DNA of 64,000 nucleotides from Manis javanica (Eukaryota > Chordata > Mammalia > Pholidota > Manidae). Position 1 is the first letter of the stretch. Each line of letters begins with the position of its first letter. The notes under the pieces are model-generated. The model did not search any database. It was not told where the DNA came from and saw only the letters and a program-made list of their open reading frames with translations. Shown here piece by piece: positions 1-12,045 of this stretch. The position numbers and the translations under genes were made by a program. The stretch is taken from the NCBI RefSeq assembly GCF_040802235.1, contig NC_133169.1, forward strand, positions 45,887,034 through 45,951,033. The letters run 5' to 3'.

Positions 1-269
1 AAAGACTTTCAACAGTAGAAATTATTTTTTTAGGAAGAAAACCTTCATCAGGAGTAATCCTTTACACATTAGTGCATCATTTATCTGCCAGTACCATGGA
101 GACTAATTAAGAAGTTACTAATTAATTTATTATTAATGAATCCCTGGGAACAATATGTAATTTGAATTTACAGTGGATTGACAATGGAACGTTTAGGTAT
201 AGGAATTATTGTGGAGAAATGGGGACACATAATTTATAATAGCATCATTTTCCCTAGCATTACTGAGAT
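1..269. other. AT-rich DNA, nothing recognised
   Basis: No coding exon, RNA gene or repeat family recognised by eye. Confidence 0.5.
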
Positions 270-1080
270 ATAGCCTATATAACACTGTGTAAGGCTTAGG
301 TGTAAAACATGATAGCTTGATACACATATATTCTGTGATATATTTGCCACCATCAGGTTGGCTAACATGTCCATCACCTCTATTATGACACTATCCTTTC
401 TCGGTCATGTTTCTTGGCTACCTTATCACACATTACCTGTTCATACATGTATGTTCATATCTGGCATCTTAATTCTATTCCATTGGTCTATGTGTCTGTT
501 ATATACACTTTTATAAAATGGTTCCATACTGTTTTGAATAACACAGCTTCATAATGTTGTTTGAATTAAAGAAGAATGATGTCTATTTTGATCTTTTCTC
601 AGTATTGCTTGTGATTTAAGTTTCTATTATATTCCATATGATGAGGAGAGTTTTGACTTCTATTTAAGTAAGCAAGGACACTGGAATTTTGATATGAATT
701 TCTTTGGATCTATAGATAGCTTTGGGTGGTATGGACATGTTAACAATATGAATTCTCCCAGTATATGAACATGGGATATCTTATGTATTTGTATGTTTAA
801 AATTTCTCTCACTAATGTCTTATACTTTTCAGTATGCAGATGTTACACTTTCTTGGTTAAACATATTCAAAATATATTTGTGATGCTATTGTAAATGGGA
901 ATATCACTTCCTTTATAGCTAGCTAATTATTTATTTATCAAAATGCATTAGATATTTATGTGTATTTGCACTCTCTGAGTTTACTTTATTAGTTTACTGA
1001 TTCAACAGTTTTTGGTTGAATCTTAAGGATTTTCTTTCTCTTGTTTATGTCTATTTATTGATGTGCATACAATAAAATGC
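270..1080 (-). mobile_element. Old L1 fragment, minus strand
   Basis: Read on the minus strand, roughly 470-900 resembles the reverse-transcriptase part of L1 ORF2; the plus strand shows the usual antisense phrases such as the stretch around 480-500 and a 'ccatactgttttga' motif near 521. The part at 270-470 resembles an old L1 3' UTR in antisense. It is heavily mutated with no usable frame. Subfamily not assigned. Confidence 0.75.
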
Positions 1081-1172
1081 ACACATCTTTATGTATAGGG
1101 TCTATATTGGATGGTCAGTTTGGTTTCTTGCTGTGGGATAAACACCTGAAACATAAAAGTAAATGTCTCATG

Positions 1173-1333
1173 GTTGATCTCTTGCATCTTGCTGCACTGA
1201 TGGACAGTGACTGCATTGGGGTGTGGGTGGGGACTTAATAATATGGGTAAATGTAGTGACCACATTGTTTTTTCATGTGAAACCTTCATAAGTGTGTATA
1301 TCAATCATATCTTAATAAAAAATTTAAAAAAAG
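1173..1333 (+). mobile_element. 5'-truncated L1 tail with perfect target-site duplication
   Basis: A 161-bp L1 3' end: the dispersed 'gatggacagtgactg' motif near 1200, a typical last-60-bp segment and a short A-rich tail. It is bracketed by identical 18-bp copies of AAAAGTAAATGTCTCATG at 1155-1172 and 1334-1351, the target-site duplication made by L1 target-primed reverse transcription. The perfect duplication suggests a fairly recent insertion. It sits just outside the left edge of OR duplicon copy A. Confidence 0.85.
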
Positions 1334-1592
1334 AAAAGTAAATGTCTCATGTTAATATGTTTGTTCTCATCTAATGGACCTCTCTCCATTTCCTTTTTGT
1401 AATTAACAAATCCATGTATTATTATTTTATATAATGAGAACTGGATTCTTTCATACCATATGCAAACTCTATGACAGGTAATAAAATGAGAAATAATACA
1501 AAGCAAATAAAAGATTTAAAATGCTAAAGTAGCACTATTACTTTACTTCTTTCTTAAGGACTATATGGATTTCAAATGACAGACAGTTGACC

Positions 1593-2039
1593 TGTCTGTA
1601 GATACCCCAGCAGTTAACCTTGCTGCAATTTAGTTCCTGCTTAAGCTTCATCTGTAGCCAAAACCAATCTGAGAGAAAAGAACAATAGGTGCTGCCTCTT
1701 GGAATCTGGTGTGAGTCATGAGCGGTGTGACAAGGACTGCAAGCAGTTCTCGGGATCCTTCCTGAGGCAAACCCAGATGAGGAGCACACCGTGAGGCTCA
1801 CGTTTCCAGATGACTTTACGGGACACGAGAAACTTTAAAAGGTGATTAGTTTACAGTTATTTAGCTTGATGAAAAAGCTCATCCTATATTCATGAATCGA
1901 TGCCTGTTTTTTTTGCTTGCTGTAACTTAGTTAAAGTGCAGGAGTGCGGACTTGGCTCTCAGTGTTCAGGGGTAGTCTAAGCCCTCTGCATTAAACATCA
2001 TTCTGACTCGGTTTCTCATTTTTGCGGTCCCCGACTGCA
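1593..2039. mobile_element. Solo LTR candidate, 447 bp, in copy A
   Basis: The block begins TGTCTG and ends ACTGCA, giving the TG...CA ends of a retroviral LTR, and interrupts sequence that is continuous in copy B (empty site near 22325-22335). The flanking bases (gacc / tacc) look like a diverged 4-5 bp target duplication. A poly(A)-signal-like ATTAAA lies near 1990. No internal retroviral genes flank it, so it reads as a solo LTR left by recombination. Retroviral class not assigned. It is absent from the matching point of B and C, so it probably arrived after the copies separated. Confidence 0.6.
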
Positions 2040-3373
2040 GTACCAGTCACTACTATGAGTATCCCTGGAATGCTGTACATGATGTATTTCAAAACAATGC
2101 TGACTTTTGGAAAGTGAAATTGTTTCCGAAGCATAGCCGGCAAGGTGCACACAGCCTTAGCTGATGTGATACAAGTACACATGATGAGGTGATTATTTCA
2201 TAAAGATTTGAAAATGACTTGGAAAATCAATTACAGTCCAGAGAGGGGATATAACAGTATGTCTTTGAGTAATGTAAGAACAATTCAGAAGTGATAAAGG
2301 AAGGACAGAATGCAGAAAAGTGGAGGAGAAAGATATTGAACCCAAAGAGTAAAAAGAGAAAGAGAAATGCAGAGAGAGATTATCTGACTGGGGACTAAAT
2401 CTTTAAGGTAATTGGGATTCCAGGGTTGAGGAAAACTCTGGAGAAAATGATCCATGATTGTAGATAAAAAATGTATCACATAAGAAGCATTGAGAGAAAA
2501 CATTCATATTTCCAGAGGTGACAGGAAAAGGGAATGGAGTGTGCAGGGTACACCGTCCACTCAGAGCCAACAGTTGTCTAGTCACACTGAACAGAATATC
2601 TGGTCTCAAGGCAAAGCAGAGTCTACTTTCAGGAATTTTAGTCTGTGTAGTTGGGGAAAATTGATATCAAAATTCATGGCAGCTGGTAAGGTGTGTGTGT
2701 GTTAGAAGATACTGTTTCTGATTTTGAGCATGTTGAAGGGAAGATGACAGTCATATACTGAACTGAAGTAGTTATCCAAATCCAGGATAAAGTAAGTCCT
2801 CTCTGGAGAGATAAGCATATCTGAGAATGTACAGGGTGACCAGAAAAGGGGGAAAAGCAGGTAAATAGTAAGTGGAAGCAAAAACTGAAAGACAGAATGA
2901 GTGAAATGATAATGTTATGTACACAAGGCATAGGCATTCACTCACATAAGGCAAAGAATTGAAGAAAATCTATGGATAGACATTTAGATAGAGATTTGAA
3001 AGTAGATATAAAAATTATAGATGGTATTGGTATAGCTATGGTTTTGGGTATGGATGTGAACATAAATCCAAATTAACTGAGAAAGCTCAGTTTATCTTTC
3101 TATATTAGTGTTCTCTGCTACTCATGAAAATTCCTGTTATGAGATGATATAGATTTAAGTTTCCACTGGATTGAGATAGACATATACATACATACATATG
3201 TAGACTAACAGATGAAATTTATGTCTATCTTTGCATCTGTATAAATTTCAATGTGCCTTTAAATATTTATTCTGTGTCAATTAAAATTATTTTATATGAA
3301 TTCTTTCTATAAATTTATTCTAAAATGAGTATTGAGTCATTACTTTTTACTCTTACACTCAATGTAAACATGC
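2040..3373. other. Region 3' of OR copy A
   Basis: Downstream flank of the minus-strand OR; it aligns with 21000-22330 (B, inverted) and 32540-33880 (C). AATAAA on the minus strand occurs about 55 bp (3314-3319) and 105 bp (3266-3271) past the stop and could serve as poly(A) signal. A short GT run at 2692-2701 corresponds to the longer CA tract in B. Short open frames here are not conserved in the sister copies. Confidence 0.6.
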
Positions 3374-4300
3374 TCAGTGACATAAGACCCTGCTGAGTGC
3401 CCCTTTCACCTCTGTGTTCCTCAAGCTGTAGATCATGGGGTTTAGCATTGGGGTGATAACCCCATAGAGCATGGCGATGAGTCTGTCCCTGTCTGGGGAG
3501 TGGTGACTTGAAGAGGGATGGACATAGGTGAAGATGGCTGTGCCATAGAATAAACAGACCACCAGGAGGTGGGAGGCACATTTGGAAAAGGCTTTGCACT
3601 TCCCTTCCACCGACTGGATCTTTAGGATGGTGGATATGATGTATACATAAGAGATGAAGGTGGTTAGGAAGGCACCAATTCCCGAGATACCTGCTACCAC
3701 TAAAACAAGCATTTCTGCCATGTAAGTGGATGAGCAGGAGAGGGCCACCACTGGGGGGATGTCACAGTAGTACTGGTTAACCAGATTGGACTTACAGAAA
3801 GACAGGCGGAAGGTGGACACCGTGTGGAGGAGGGAAATGAGAAACCCTGCTGCCCAGGTCCCAGCTGCCAGCTGGGCACAGCGAGCCTTGGTCATGATGA
3901 GGGTGTAACGGAGGGGGAAGCAGATGGCCACGTACCTGTCATAAGCCATGGCAGCGAGAAGGAAGACCTCAGTCCCCGCCAGGGCCACCAGGAAATAAAG
4001 CTGCAAAGGACAGCCCAGGAAAGAAATGCTGTGATTCCCAGTCAAGAGATTGTCCAGCATCTTGGGGACAGTAGCTGATGGGCAGAATATGTCTAAGAGG
4101 GACAGATTGGCCAGAAAGTAGTACACGTGTGTGTGCAGCGTTTTCTCTATCCCGATGGCCAAGAGAATGGCTCCATTTCCCACCAAAGTGACCTGGTAGG
4201 TGACGGCAAAGACCACAAAGAGAGAGTAGCGAACCTCGGGGAGGTCAGAGAGCCCCGGGAGGACAAAGTGAGTCACGGGGGAGAGATTGTAGCCGTCCAT
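3374..4300 (-). CDS. Class II olfactory receptor, intact (copy A)
   Basis: Single-exon 308-aa odorant receptor, a seven-transmembrane GPCR expected in olfactory cilia coupling through Golf/adenylyl cyclase. The ATG at 4298-4300 is chosen because it gives the normal short N-terminus with an N-glycosylation sequon (N5-L-S) followed by PVTHF; the longer open frame upstream has no ATG and crosses a good splice acceptor. Visible hallmarks: GN in TM1 (41-42), LH-T in the first loop, C97, MAYDRYVAIC at the end of TM3 (DRY 121-123), SCSSTY in the second outer loop, KAFS-CASHL in TM6, NPMIY in TM7 (287-291). Odd residues: LHTHVYYFL instead of the usual LHTPMYYFL, and SKCASHL instead of STCASHL. Length and motifs are normal, so it is probably functional. 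Family is uncertain; the pattern recalls OR13 or OR12 types, clearly different from the OR14-like gene in this window. Close paralogues lie at 20012-20955 and 33885-34811. Confidence 0.93.
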   Translation of the reverse strand: MDGYNLSPVTHFVLPGLSDLPEVRYSLFVVFAVTYQVTLVGNGAILLAIGIEKTLHTHVYYFLANLSLLDIFCPSATVPKMLDNLLTGNHSISFLGCPLQLYFLVALAGTEVFLLAAMAYDRYVAICFPLRYTLIMTKARCAQLAAGTWAAGFLISLLHTVSTFRLSFCKSNLVNQYYCDIPPVVALSCSSTYMAEMLVLVVAGISGIGAFLTTFISYVYIISTILKIQSVEGKCKAFSKCASHLLVVCLFYGTAIFTYVHPSSSHHSPDRDRLIAMLYGVITPMLNPMIYSLRNTEVKGALSRVLCH

Positions 4301-4323
4301 CTCCTCTCTCCACAGCAGTGTCT

Positions 4324-4325
4324 CT
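4324..4325 (-). promoter_or_regulatory. Splice acceptor of the OR copy A coding exon
   Basis: On the minus strand a pyrimidine tract ends CCTTCCTTCCAG, then exon AGACACTG, with the ATG 23 nt further on. OR genes usually have one or more 5' noncoding exons spliced just upstream of the coding exon, so this fits. The upstream exon is not identified. Confidence 0.6.
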
Positions 4326-4749
4326 GGAAGGAAGGCAAAAAATGGGTTGGAGACAAAAGCCAAGGGGACTATTGATTAAAAATTTGGTAAATCACTCTTG
4401 CATGGCTGATGATGATATGGTAGCCATGTTTAATTAGAGATTCCCAACTATTAGAACTACTAATAAAAACACCTACTCATTTCATGTCGTTTTTGGAATA
4501 CTCATCTTCAGTTCTTTATAATGAGTCAGCCCTCTGAGACCCTAAGGAAATGTTTAAATATTCATCTTCTCAGTAAAAATTCTTGTGAGCCTTTCACCAA
4601 TATTTGGGATTTCACAATTCAGTGAGAGCTACTTCTGTGTTCTTCACACCTAGTTGGTCATTTACCTTACTTTTTCCTTTGTAGTATCTCAGCATGAAAA
4701 TTTTATGCACTATCTTAATTTAAGTACCTCAAAGGCAGAAGCTATGTAT

Positions 4750-5040
4750 TTTACAAGGTATATAATTTTTTAATATACTTCTTTCACAATATTTTATTGG
4801 CTTTAGTTGCACAACGGAGTGACTCAATAGTAACACACATAGTAAGTGTAGATCCCCTGTTACCATACCACAATATTGCAATATTATAGGTTATATTCTC
4901 TATTTGTACTTCCATTCATATGACTAATTCATTTTATAATTTGAAGTTTTACCTCTTTATCCCCTTCACAATTTCTGCCATTTTTCACCTCCTGATTTCA
5001 CTTATATGTACAAAACAAACCCCACTAAATAATAAATAAA
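4750..5040 (-). mobile_element. Old L1 3' end, shared by all three duplicon copies
   Basis: Minus-strand L1 3' UTR/tail remnant with the antisense 'tttataattt...cctctttatcccc' pattern. The same piece is at 35250-35530 in C and, inverted, at 19300-19570 in B, so it predates the duplication. Confidence 0.7.
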
Positions 5041-5279
5041 TACATTTTATTTAATATTAATAACTGTTAGCAACTAGTAGACATAGACATATAACAAAAG
5101 AATATTTATTTGTGTGTGTAGAAGAATCAATGTTTTGTCTTCTGCTTAGACAAAATATATATGTTCATAATAATACATATGAAAATGCTTTTATGATTTA
5201 GAATTTTAATCATTTGAGTATTAATTTTAACAGATATTTTCCAGAATTAGTATAGTTTAATAAATTTAGTCTGTAAAAT

Positions 5280-5580
5280 TAAACAAAACAAAACAGAAAT
5301 AAACTCATAAACAGAAAATAGACTGCTGGTTACCATGATAGGCAAGTGAAATAGTTGCAGAAGATAAAGAGTCACAGACTTCAATTAATTTAGTCACAGT
5401 GATGAAATACAGCATAGGTAATATAACTAATAATATAGCAATATATTTATGGTGACCTGTGATAACTACACTTACTGTGATGAGCATTTCTTAATGTATA
5501 CAATTGTTGGATCACTTTATTGTTTTCTGCAACCAACATAATATAGTTAATCATCTATATTTCAGTAAGTTTTTTAGGAA
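5280..5580 (+). mobile_element. Old L1 3' end, shared by the duplicon copies
   Basis: Begins with the 'agaaataaactcataaac' pattern typical of L1 after ORF2, followed by a degraded 3' UTR and tail. Counterparts at 35810-36110 (C) and 18770-19060 inverted (B). Confidence 0.7.
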
Positions 5581-6269
5581 TAAAGGAGGAATAAAATGGT
5601 TGCTAGTGTCTAAATGTGAATGAAACTAAATGCAAATATATTCACATGACACTCAATGCCCACTCTCCTTAAAACAAACATTTCAACATGTGTCTATTCA
5701 AGGAAATATGAGACCACAAACATCATGGGTGATTAAAGCTCTTGTTCATATCAACTTGTTTAATTTTTAAATTGCTTTTGTATGTATTTAAAAAGTCCTC
5801 ATAATCATAAATGCAAGACCATGAATACAACCAAGCTGAAGGTCTCAAAATCCATACTTCTGTGGATGGTTCTGTCACATTGAAAACCATATGATTTTTA
5901 GTATCAGACATGGATGATGGAAATAGAGGAAGATGATTAGATAATAAAATGCAAACTTCATTTTCAATGGTTCCCCTCCACATTTATTTTGTCTACTGGA
6001 AATTGCTAATGATATATTTGCTCAGATAAAATGCATAGTATAAGTAAAAGAAATTATATATAATGATTTATTTTTACAAATGGAATGAAATCACTTTCTA
6101 CCAGCTTTCTTTAATGCAACATTTCTTTGTATCTCTTTTCTTTCTTCCTTTTTTTCCTTCCTTCCTTCCATCTGTCTTTTGAAACTTGCAGAACTCATTT
6201 TGGTTGGCAATCTTTTTAAAATCTTACTTTATCTGATGTAGCTTATAAGACTCCTAAACTATTGTATAT

Positions 6270-6560
6270 CTACCTGAGGGCTATTTCCCCTTAACTTTAT
6301 TTAATTGAAAAATAGTTAATCTACAATGTTATATTAGTCTCTGTGTCTAACATAGTGTTTTGACAATTCCATACTTTGCTAAATGCTCACCATGATAAAT
6401 GTAGATGATATCTGCAGGTAGTATCATACAAACATTCCACAATATTTTTTTACTATATTCCCTGTGCTGTACTTTTATCCCTGTGCCTAATTTATTTTAT
6501 AATTGGAAGCCTGCACCTCTTTACCCCCTTCACCCACTTTGATCACCTTCCCATCCCTCT
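6270..6560 (-). mobile_element. Old L1 3' end, shared by the duplicon copies
   Basis: Antisense L1 tail pattern with 'taactttatttaattga' near 6292 and 'gcctgcacctctttacccc' near 6510. Counterparts at 36820-37110 (C) and 17720-18010 inverted (B). Confidence 0.7.
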
Positions 6561-9500
6561 TCCCCATGTGATATTTAATGGAGGAACTCTGATGTTACTT
6601 GTGGGATGATTTTATTCTTTCCTCAATCCACAGCAGGTCTGTGTCATGCTTGGGAGGGAAAGAAAATGTAGTTTCATGATGTTAAAGTTGTGAAATTTAG
6701 AAAAGAAAATGACTGTAATAACCACAAAGTGCTTGGATATCATTATTCAATCAGCAGGTTTTTAGTGAGTGAATTAAAATGATTGAAACAAAACACAATC
6801 TACCTTGTCAATTTACATGTCAATTCACAAATTCTCAAATGTCAAAGTTCTATAGAGGAATACAATTTCATTTCTCTACATCTTTACAAATTCATTTTCT
6901 AAGAATATTTTAGAAAGTTTTGAAATTTTTCAAGGTACTTTCTATTACAAGAAAAATTAATATCTTGATACATTAAATATTAAGTTCTACATGAAATGCT
7001 AATTTTATTTTAAACCTCTACTTATTAATTTGACTCTTGGTTTTACAAGGATTATTAGAAATAAACCGAAACATTCTCAGAAATACGGAACTTAGTTCTA
7101 CATCAGGTTATATAATCAATATGCATTATTTCAAATAATATACTACTCTAAATTTTGTACGTTGTTACCGTAATTTTAAATCAAACTTCTGTTCTTGGCA
7201 TAAAATGTGCAGAGTTTGTTCATTTGGGGAAAAACTCGTGTTCACATTAACAGCACCTTTCTTGTGAATAAAATATAATGAAACAGGTGTTTGCCACCTC
7301 ATTAGAAAGACAATGGTGATAGTATTCTTAATAATGCATTAAAGAAGTTCTATAACACTCCTTATTAACCCGAGAGTGATAGCAAATATAATAAAGACTC
7401 AGAGAAATCCTTACGAAGAGTAATTACTCACCTTCTTTGTGTGACTAATTGGTGTAACTGTATTCATATATGTATATGAAGAATACATGTTAAAATCAGT
7501 TACTTTTTCTTTTCATAAACAGTCCAGCATAAGGAGAGTTATAGCAAGGGATATATGGCAAAGATCATGGTCCTCTTGGAAATTATCCATAAAACAAGCT
7601 CTTGTATGTACATAACTTACCAATTTGTATGTGGTCAAATCTGAATGGAACATATAAGAAGCCTTTTCCTTTAGTAAATAGTTACTTCAAGGATCTGCTA
7701 TTGAGAGAAAAAGAACATTAATTAATGAAGCAAAATTAATCATTGATTAGTCTTGGACCATAAGATAACAAAAATTTTATAATTATTTTGTCAATATCAC
7801 AGATAATTACATATTAAATTGCTTTAAAAATAGGAGGATGTTCTTACTAAATCTATATTTCTAAAGATGTTTATATTCTTCCTTTTGAAAAACTCAGTGG
7901 ATTGATTGCTTATAATGTAATCAAAATGTCTTTCTGTTATTATTGATTTATTATAAATTTAATGTCTCTTTTTGATTTGTAACATTTTCCTGTCTGTTAG
8001 GTCTCATGGACTAGTTTTCTAGGGAACATGCATTCACATCTATGGTTCAGAAGAATTCATTTGACACAGCAGAATTTTATAAACAGGATTTTGGATATGT
8101 ACCTGACTGGGCATGCACAATATTTAGGGCTCTAGTTAGACAATTTCAGGCATTAATTTATACATCAACTATCCAAAATTTTTTATTATTCCCTTTGTCT
8201 TACCCATTTGATAGTCAATGTTAACTATTTCTGAAATGTATATATTTTTGTACCATATTAACATCTTTACAAACACCTACTTATTTATCTTAGCTTTAAA
8301 AGTCCAGAAATTAAGACACCTGTATTGTCTTTTCAGTTTCACAGTACTCACTACTGATATAAAGCATTAAAAAAAAGTGAAATGGTCTAATCAATAAAAG
8401 GAAACATCAAAATTCAAACTGAAATCTCATGTATATATTGGATGAATGCTGTAATTTATTCTCAAGTTGATATTATAGCCATATTCCCCTTAGGGAGTAA
8501 GAATAATAATGAGGACTCTAGAGAGAATACTCTTGTCTTCTTCATAAATTCTACCAACCTAATGGGAAGAATTTATTATTAACAATAGGCACTTATTTTA
8601 TGTTTGGTCAAGTTAATGTAAATTTTTAAAAACTGAACTCTACAGGAGTGAAAATTTTGTTTGTTGTAATGTAGGGTTAGATTTATCAAAGGATGTTCAA
8701 GAATTGAATTTCAATATAAAATAAAGAGTAAAATAATGCTTTTTTCTGTAATCATTTGAATCATTCTTCAAAATTATAATTATACCATAGACTTATAAAA
8801 ATTTGCATTTTTCATTGTTAGACAAGTAAACTTTAGTACAATTTTTATGCATTATTACACATTTCTACTGTTTAGACTATGAACATGAAAGGTTTTGTTA
8901 ACAACAATCCTTCAGGCTCAAATTGAGTGGAATTACAAACTTATTTCCACCTACAATTTCTGACTATTTTTCTACCCGAATGATGGATTAATGTAAAAAA
9001 TTTATATCTATGAATTTTAAGAATAGATACATGTAGATCAAGCAATATATGTGCATTTAGTGAGTTCAGGTGAAGGGTATATAAATGTCCATTATACCAT
9101 TCCAATTTTCTGTAATTGGATAAATGTTCAAAATAAAATATTAGGAAAAATTTAAACATGAACCTACAAAAGACATTGAGAAAAATGACTTTCACAGTGC
9201 AGCTCCGTGCCCACATTTCCACTCAGTCTTTCCCATGGCTGTGAAACTCTGCTTTACCCACTGTTTTCACTGAGAAATACTCTATTCCTGATTATACCAA
9301 ATATAGATCTATATGGGCATTGATGTGAGCCATTTTTCATTTTTTAAATTTATTTATTCACACATTAATTTGAAACCTCTTTTTAGATCTTTAAATTTTT
9401 TCTATTGAAGTTATTAAACAGATTTTAACTTCATTTAGTGTTTTAGGTTACCTGTTAGGCCTACGGGCAACAGAAGTGGATACTGGGTTATAACCAGAAA

Positions 9501-9654
9501 ATCCCTGTATATTTCTTTCTACATCCTTTCAAATCCACTTTTCCTCTCCATTGCTAGCATTTGCTTGATTATTGCAATATTTGAAAATAATAATACCCAT
9601 GAATCAAAGAATGCCCCTGAAAAATATTGCTTAACCAACATAAAGAATATTGTC

Positions 9655-9775
9655 AATGGTTTTATAGTATCTTTCTACATTGATAGATGACAACTGCATT
9701 AGTTAGATGAGGATTTAACAATGTATATAATTGTCAAATATTATGTTGTATACTTGAAACCAATGTTTGAACTAC
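9655..9775 (+). mobile_element. L1 3' tail fragment
   Basis: Contains the L1 terminal motif 'gttgtatacttgaaacc' near 9744. It lies at the right edge of duplicon copy A, where the match to copy C stops. Confidence 0.6.
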
Positions 9776-9779
9776 TTTT

Positions 9780-11290
9780 TTACTGGTTGGTGTGTTTACT
9801 TTTTCCTCTGTGGTAAATGTGCTTTGTAGTTTTAGGGAACAGTCCCTTGTCAGCTATGTCTTTTGAAAATATTTTCTCCTAATTCATGGTTTGTCTTCTT
9901 ATTATCTTGACATTGTCTTTTGGAGAGCAGATGTTTAAATTTTAATAAAGTTGTGCTTACAACTACTACTTTCTTGGATTGTGCCTTTGCTGTTGTTAGA
10001 TCATTGAATTTTAATTTTGATAAAGTATGTTTTTTCAGTCATATTATCAATTTTTCTTTGGTGTCATTTTAGGCATTCTCTGTAATCAGGTAGTTAAAAT
10101 TTTATTTATGCTTTCTTTATAGAGTGTTATAATTTTATGATTTCTTTTCTCAATTAATTTGGTAACCAGTCTCCATTAAATTGCTTTATAGTATCTTTCT
10201 CAATGAACAAATGACCACACGTGCGTGGATCTTTTTCTGGACTATGTACATGTGTCCAGTGACCTATTTCTCTATCCATTCACTAATACCCCAAAGTTTT
10301 AATTGTACCCTCATAGTAAGTCTGAAATTGGATATACTGATACATCCAAACTTTTAATTTTTTGAATCTTTTCATATATTAGAGTTTCTCTGTCTAGTCC
10401 ACATAAGCATCACTGTCAGTTTGTCTAGAGGTATAAAAATCCAGTTGTGAACTGACTGTAACTATGAGAAAAGCATAGATTAATAGGATAAGAAATAAAA
10501 TATTTATTGTGTTTTCTTACGGTCCATGAACATGGTATGTCTTTCTGTTTAATTAATTGTTTCATATCTTTCACTGATATTTGGAGGTTTCCATCATACT
10601 TACTGATCCTGAACCTATTTACATAATTACCTGATATTTCAACTAGCTTTGGAGTTATTGCCAACTGTACTGTTTGCCTACCAAATACTTATTGCTACCA
10701 AGGAGAAATATGATGCACTTTCATGTTTAAAACCTATGTCCTGTGACTTTACTAAACTGACACTAATTCTAGGAGGTAATTTTGGTGCAGATTTCTCTTG
10801 ATTGTTTTACATTGAAAGTCATATTATCTCAGAACAGGCATGTTTATATTCTTCTTTATAATTCTATGGTTTTGTTCACAGTTCTAATATTATTAAATTG
10901 CTAGGACATATACTACACACTTCTGAATGCGGTTCATAAGGATTGACATCCTTACCTTGTTCCTTATTCTAGTATTTAGGTATTTCTGCATTTAGGTATT
11001 CTAGTATTGTTTAGTCTTTCTGCAATATGTCTGATATTAAATGTAGTTGTTTTCATGTAAATGATATTTGTCACCTTCTGTATGCTGGTGGATATGATTT
11101 GCTCATTGTTGAGGACATTTGTGCCTATACTTCTCATAGCCATTGTATGTTAACTTTTATGGTACTTTCTTTGTGGGATTTTTGTATTCAAAGAGAGCAA
11201 CATGTTATAATTCTCATATTTCACATACTTTTGACTTATTCTTCTGCTACTAGTAAAATAAAGTTCTCTTATTTTAAGTTATCATGAAAT
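9780..11290 (-). mobile_element. Old L1 ORF2 fragment, minus strand
   Basis: Antisense ORF2 order is recognisable: C-terminal region near 9850-10000, central region near 10200-10400, reverse-transcriptase region near 10740-11290 (the antisense of the catalytic FADD area near 10815). Heavily decayed, no long frame. Confidence 0.75.
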
Positions 11291-11419
11291 TCCTTTGATA
11301 ATACATAGCTAATGCAGGGTAATTTTCTCATCTTATGGTCAGTTGTGCCATATAAGATCACAATGTCATGGAATTGACATCTTATCATATTCACAGGTTT
11401 CAGTGATAGACACAGAAAT

Positions 11420-12045
11420 TTGAAGGAGAATTTTCAGAATATTCCTACCACTAATTCAAAATTACATACGTACTACTATGCTTATTGTGACATAATTTAC
11501 AATAACAAGATATGGAAGAAATATGTGTCCTTTGATAAATGAATGTAAGAAGAAAATAAGGGATGTGTGCAACTCAACAATATAAAATAAATCAATATTG
11601 TCATTTGCAGTAAAATAGGTGGACCTAGAGAGTATGTCAATTTAAATAAGTCAAATAGGAAAAGACAAATACCACATGATTTAACTTATATGTGGAATCA
11701 AAAAACAACAAACAAAACAGAAATAGACTAATGAACACAAAGAACAGTCTGTATAGTCTGAGCAGGGGGTTGGGGAGACTGCCGAAATTGGTGAAGAAAA
11801 TAAAAAGGTACAGCATTCTGATCATAAAATAAATTCATCACAAGAATGGAAATAAAGCGTGGGAAATAAAGTCAGTATTCTAATTCTGTTGTCTGTTGAC
11901 AGAAAACTACACTTTTCATGGTGAACATTAGGTATATACATTAACGTGCATATACATATGTGTGTGTGTTAAATCATTATGTTGCACATCTGAAATCAGT
12001 ATGATATTGTATATCAATTATATTTCAATAAGGATATAACAAAAC
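11420..12045 (+). mobile_element. Old L1 3' end
   Basis: Sense L1: end of ORF2 near 11490-11660, then 'tatgtggaatcaaaa', 3' UTR and a tail ending near 'tcaataagga'. Confidence 0.75.

Larger units (their letters stand above)
1352..9640 (-). repeat. OR duplicon copy A
   Basis: From about 1370 to 9640 this block aligns with 29340-39240 (copy C, same orientation) and with 14840-22560 (copy B, inverted). Anchors seen by eye: the 'ctaaagtagcactattac' stretch near 1520 (C near 29500; B inverted near 22395); the region downstream of the OR at 2050-3370; the OR exon; shared old L1 pieces at 4750-6560; the 'gtctcatgga' stretch near 8000 (C near 37926; B near 16920 inverted); and 9450-9600 (C near 39060). 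Many small indels. Copy A lacks the outermost segments that B and C share. Confidence 0.85.
4326..9640. other. Region 5' of OR copy A with old L1 pieces
   Basis: About 5.3 kb without a gene. It holds three old L1 fragments (listed separately), a CTTCC-rich tract near 6140-6175, and otherwise AT-rich duplicon sequence shared with B and C. The segment 7010-7540 seems to be extra relative to C. No promoter could be picked by eye. Confidence 0.6.

Noticed and set aside
4301-4363. Upstream extension of OR copy A to a 329-aa protein
   Set aside because: It begins at TTG, not ATG, and crosses a strong splice acceptor; the ATG at 4300 gives the normal OR N-terminus.
3824-4375. Plus-strand open frames overlapping OR copy A
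   Set aside because: Antisense shadows of the OR exon; equivalent frames appear antisense to B and C because the coding sequence is conserved.
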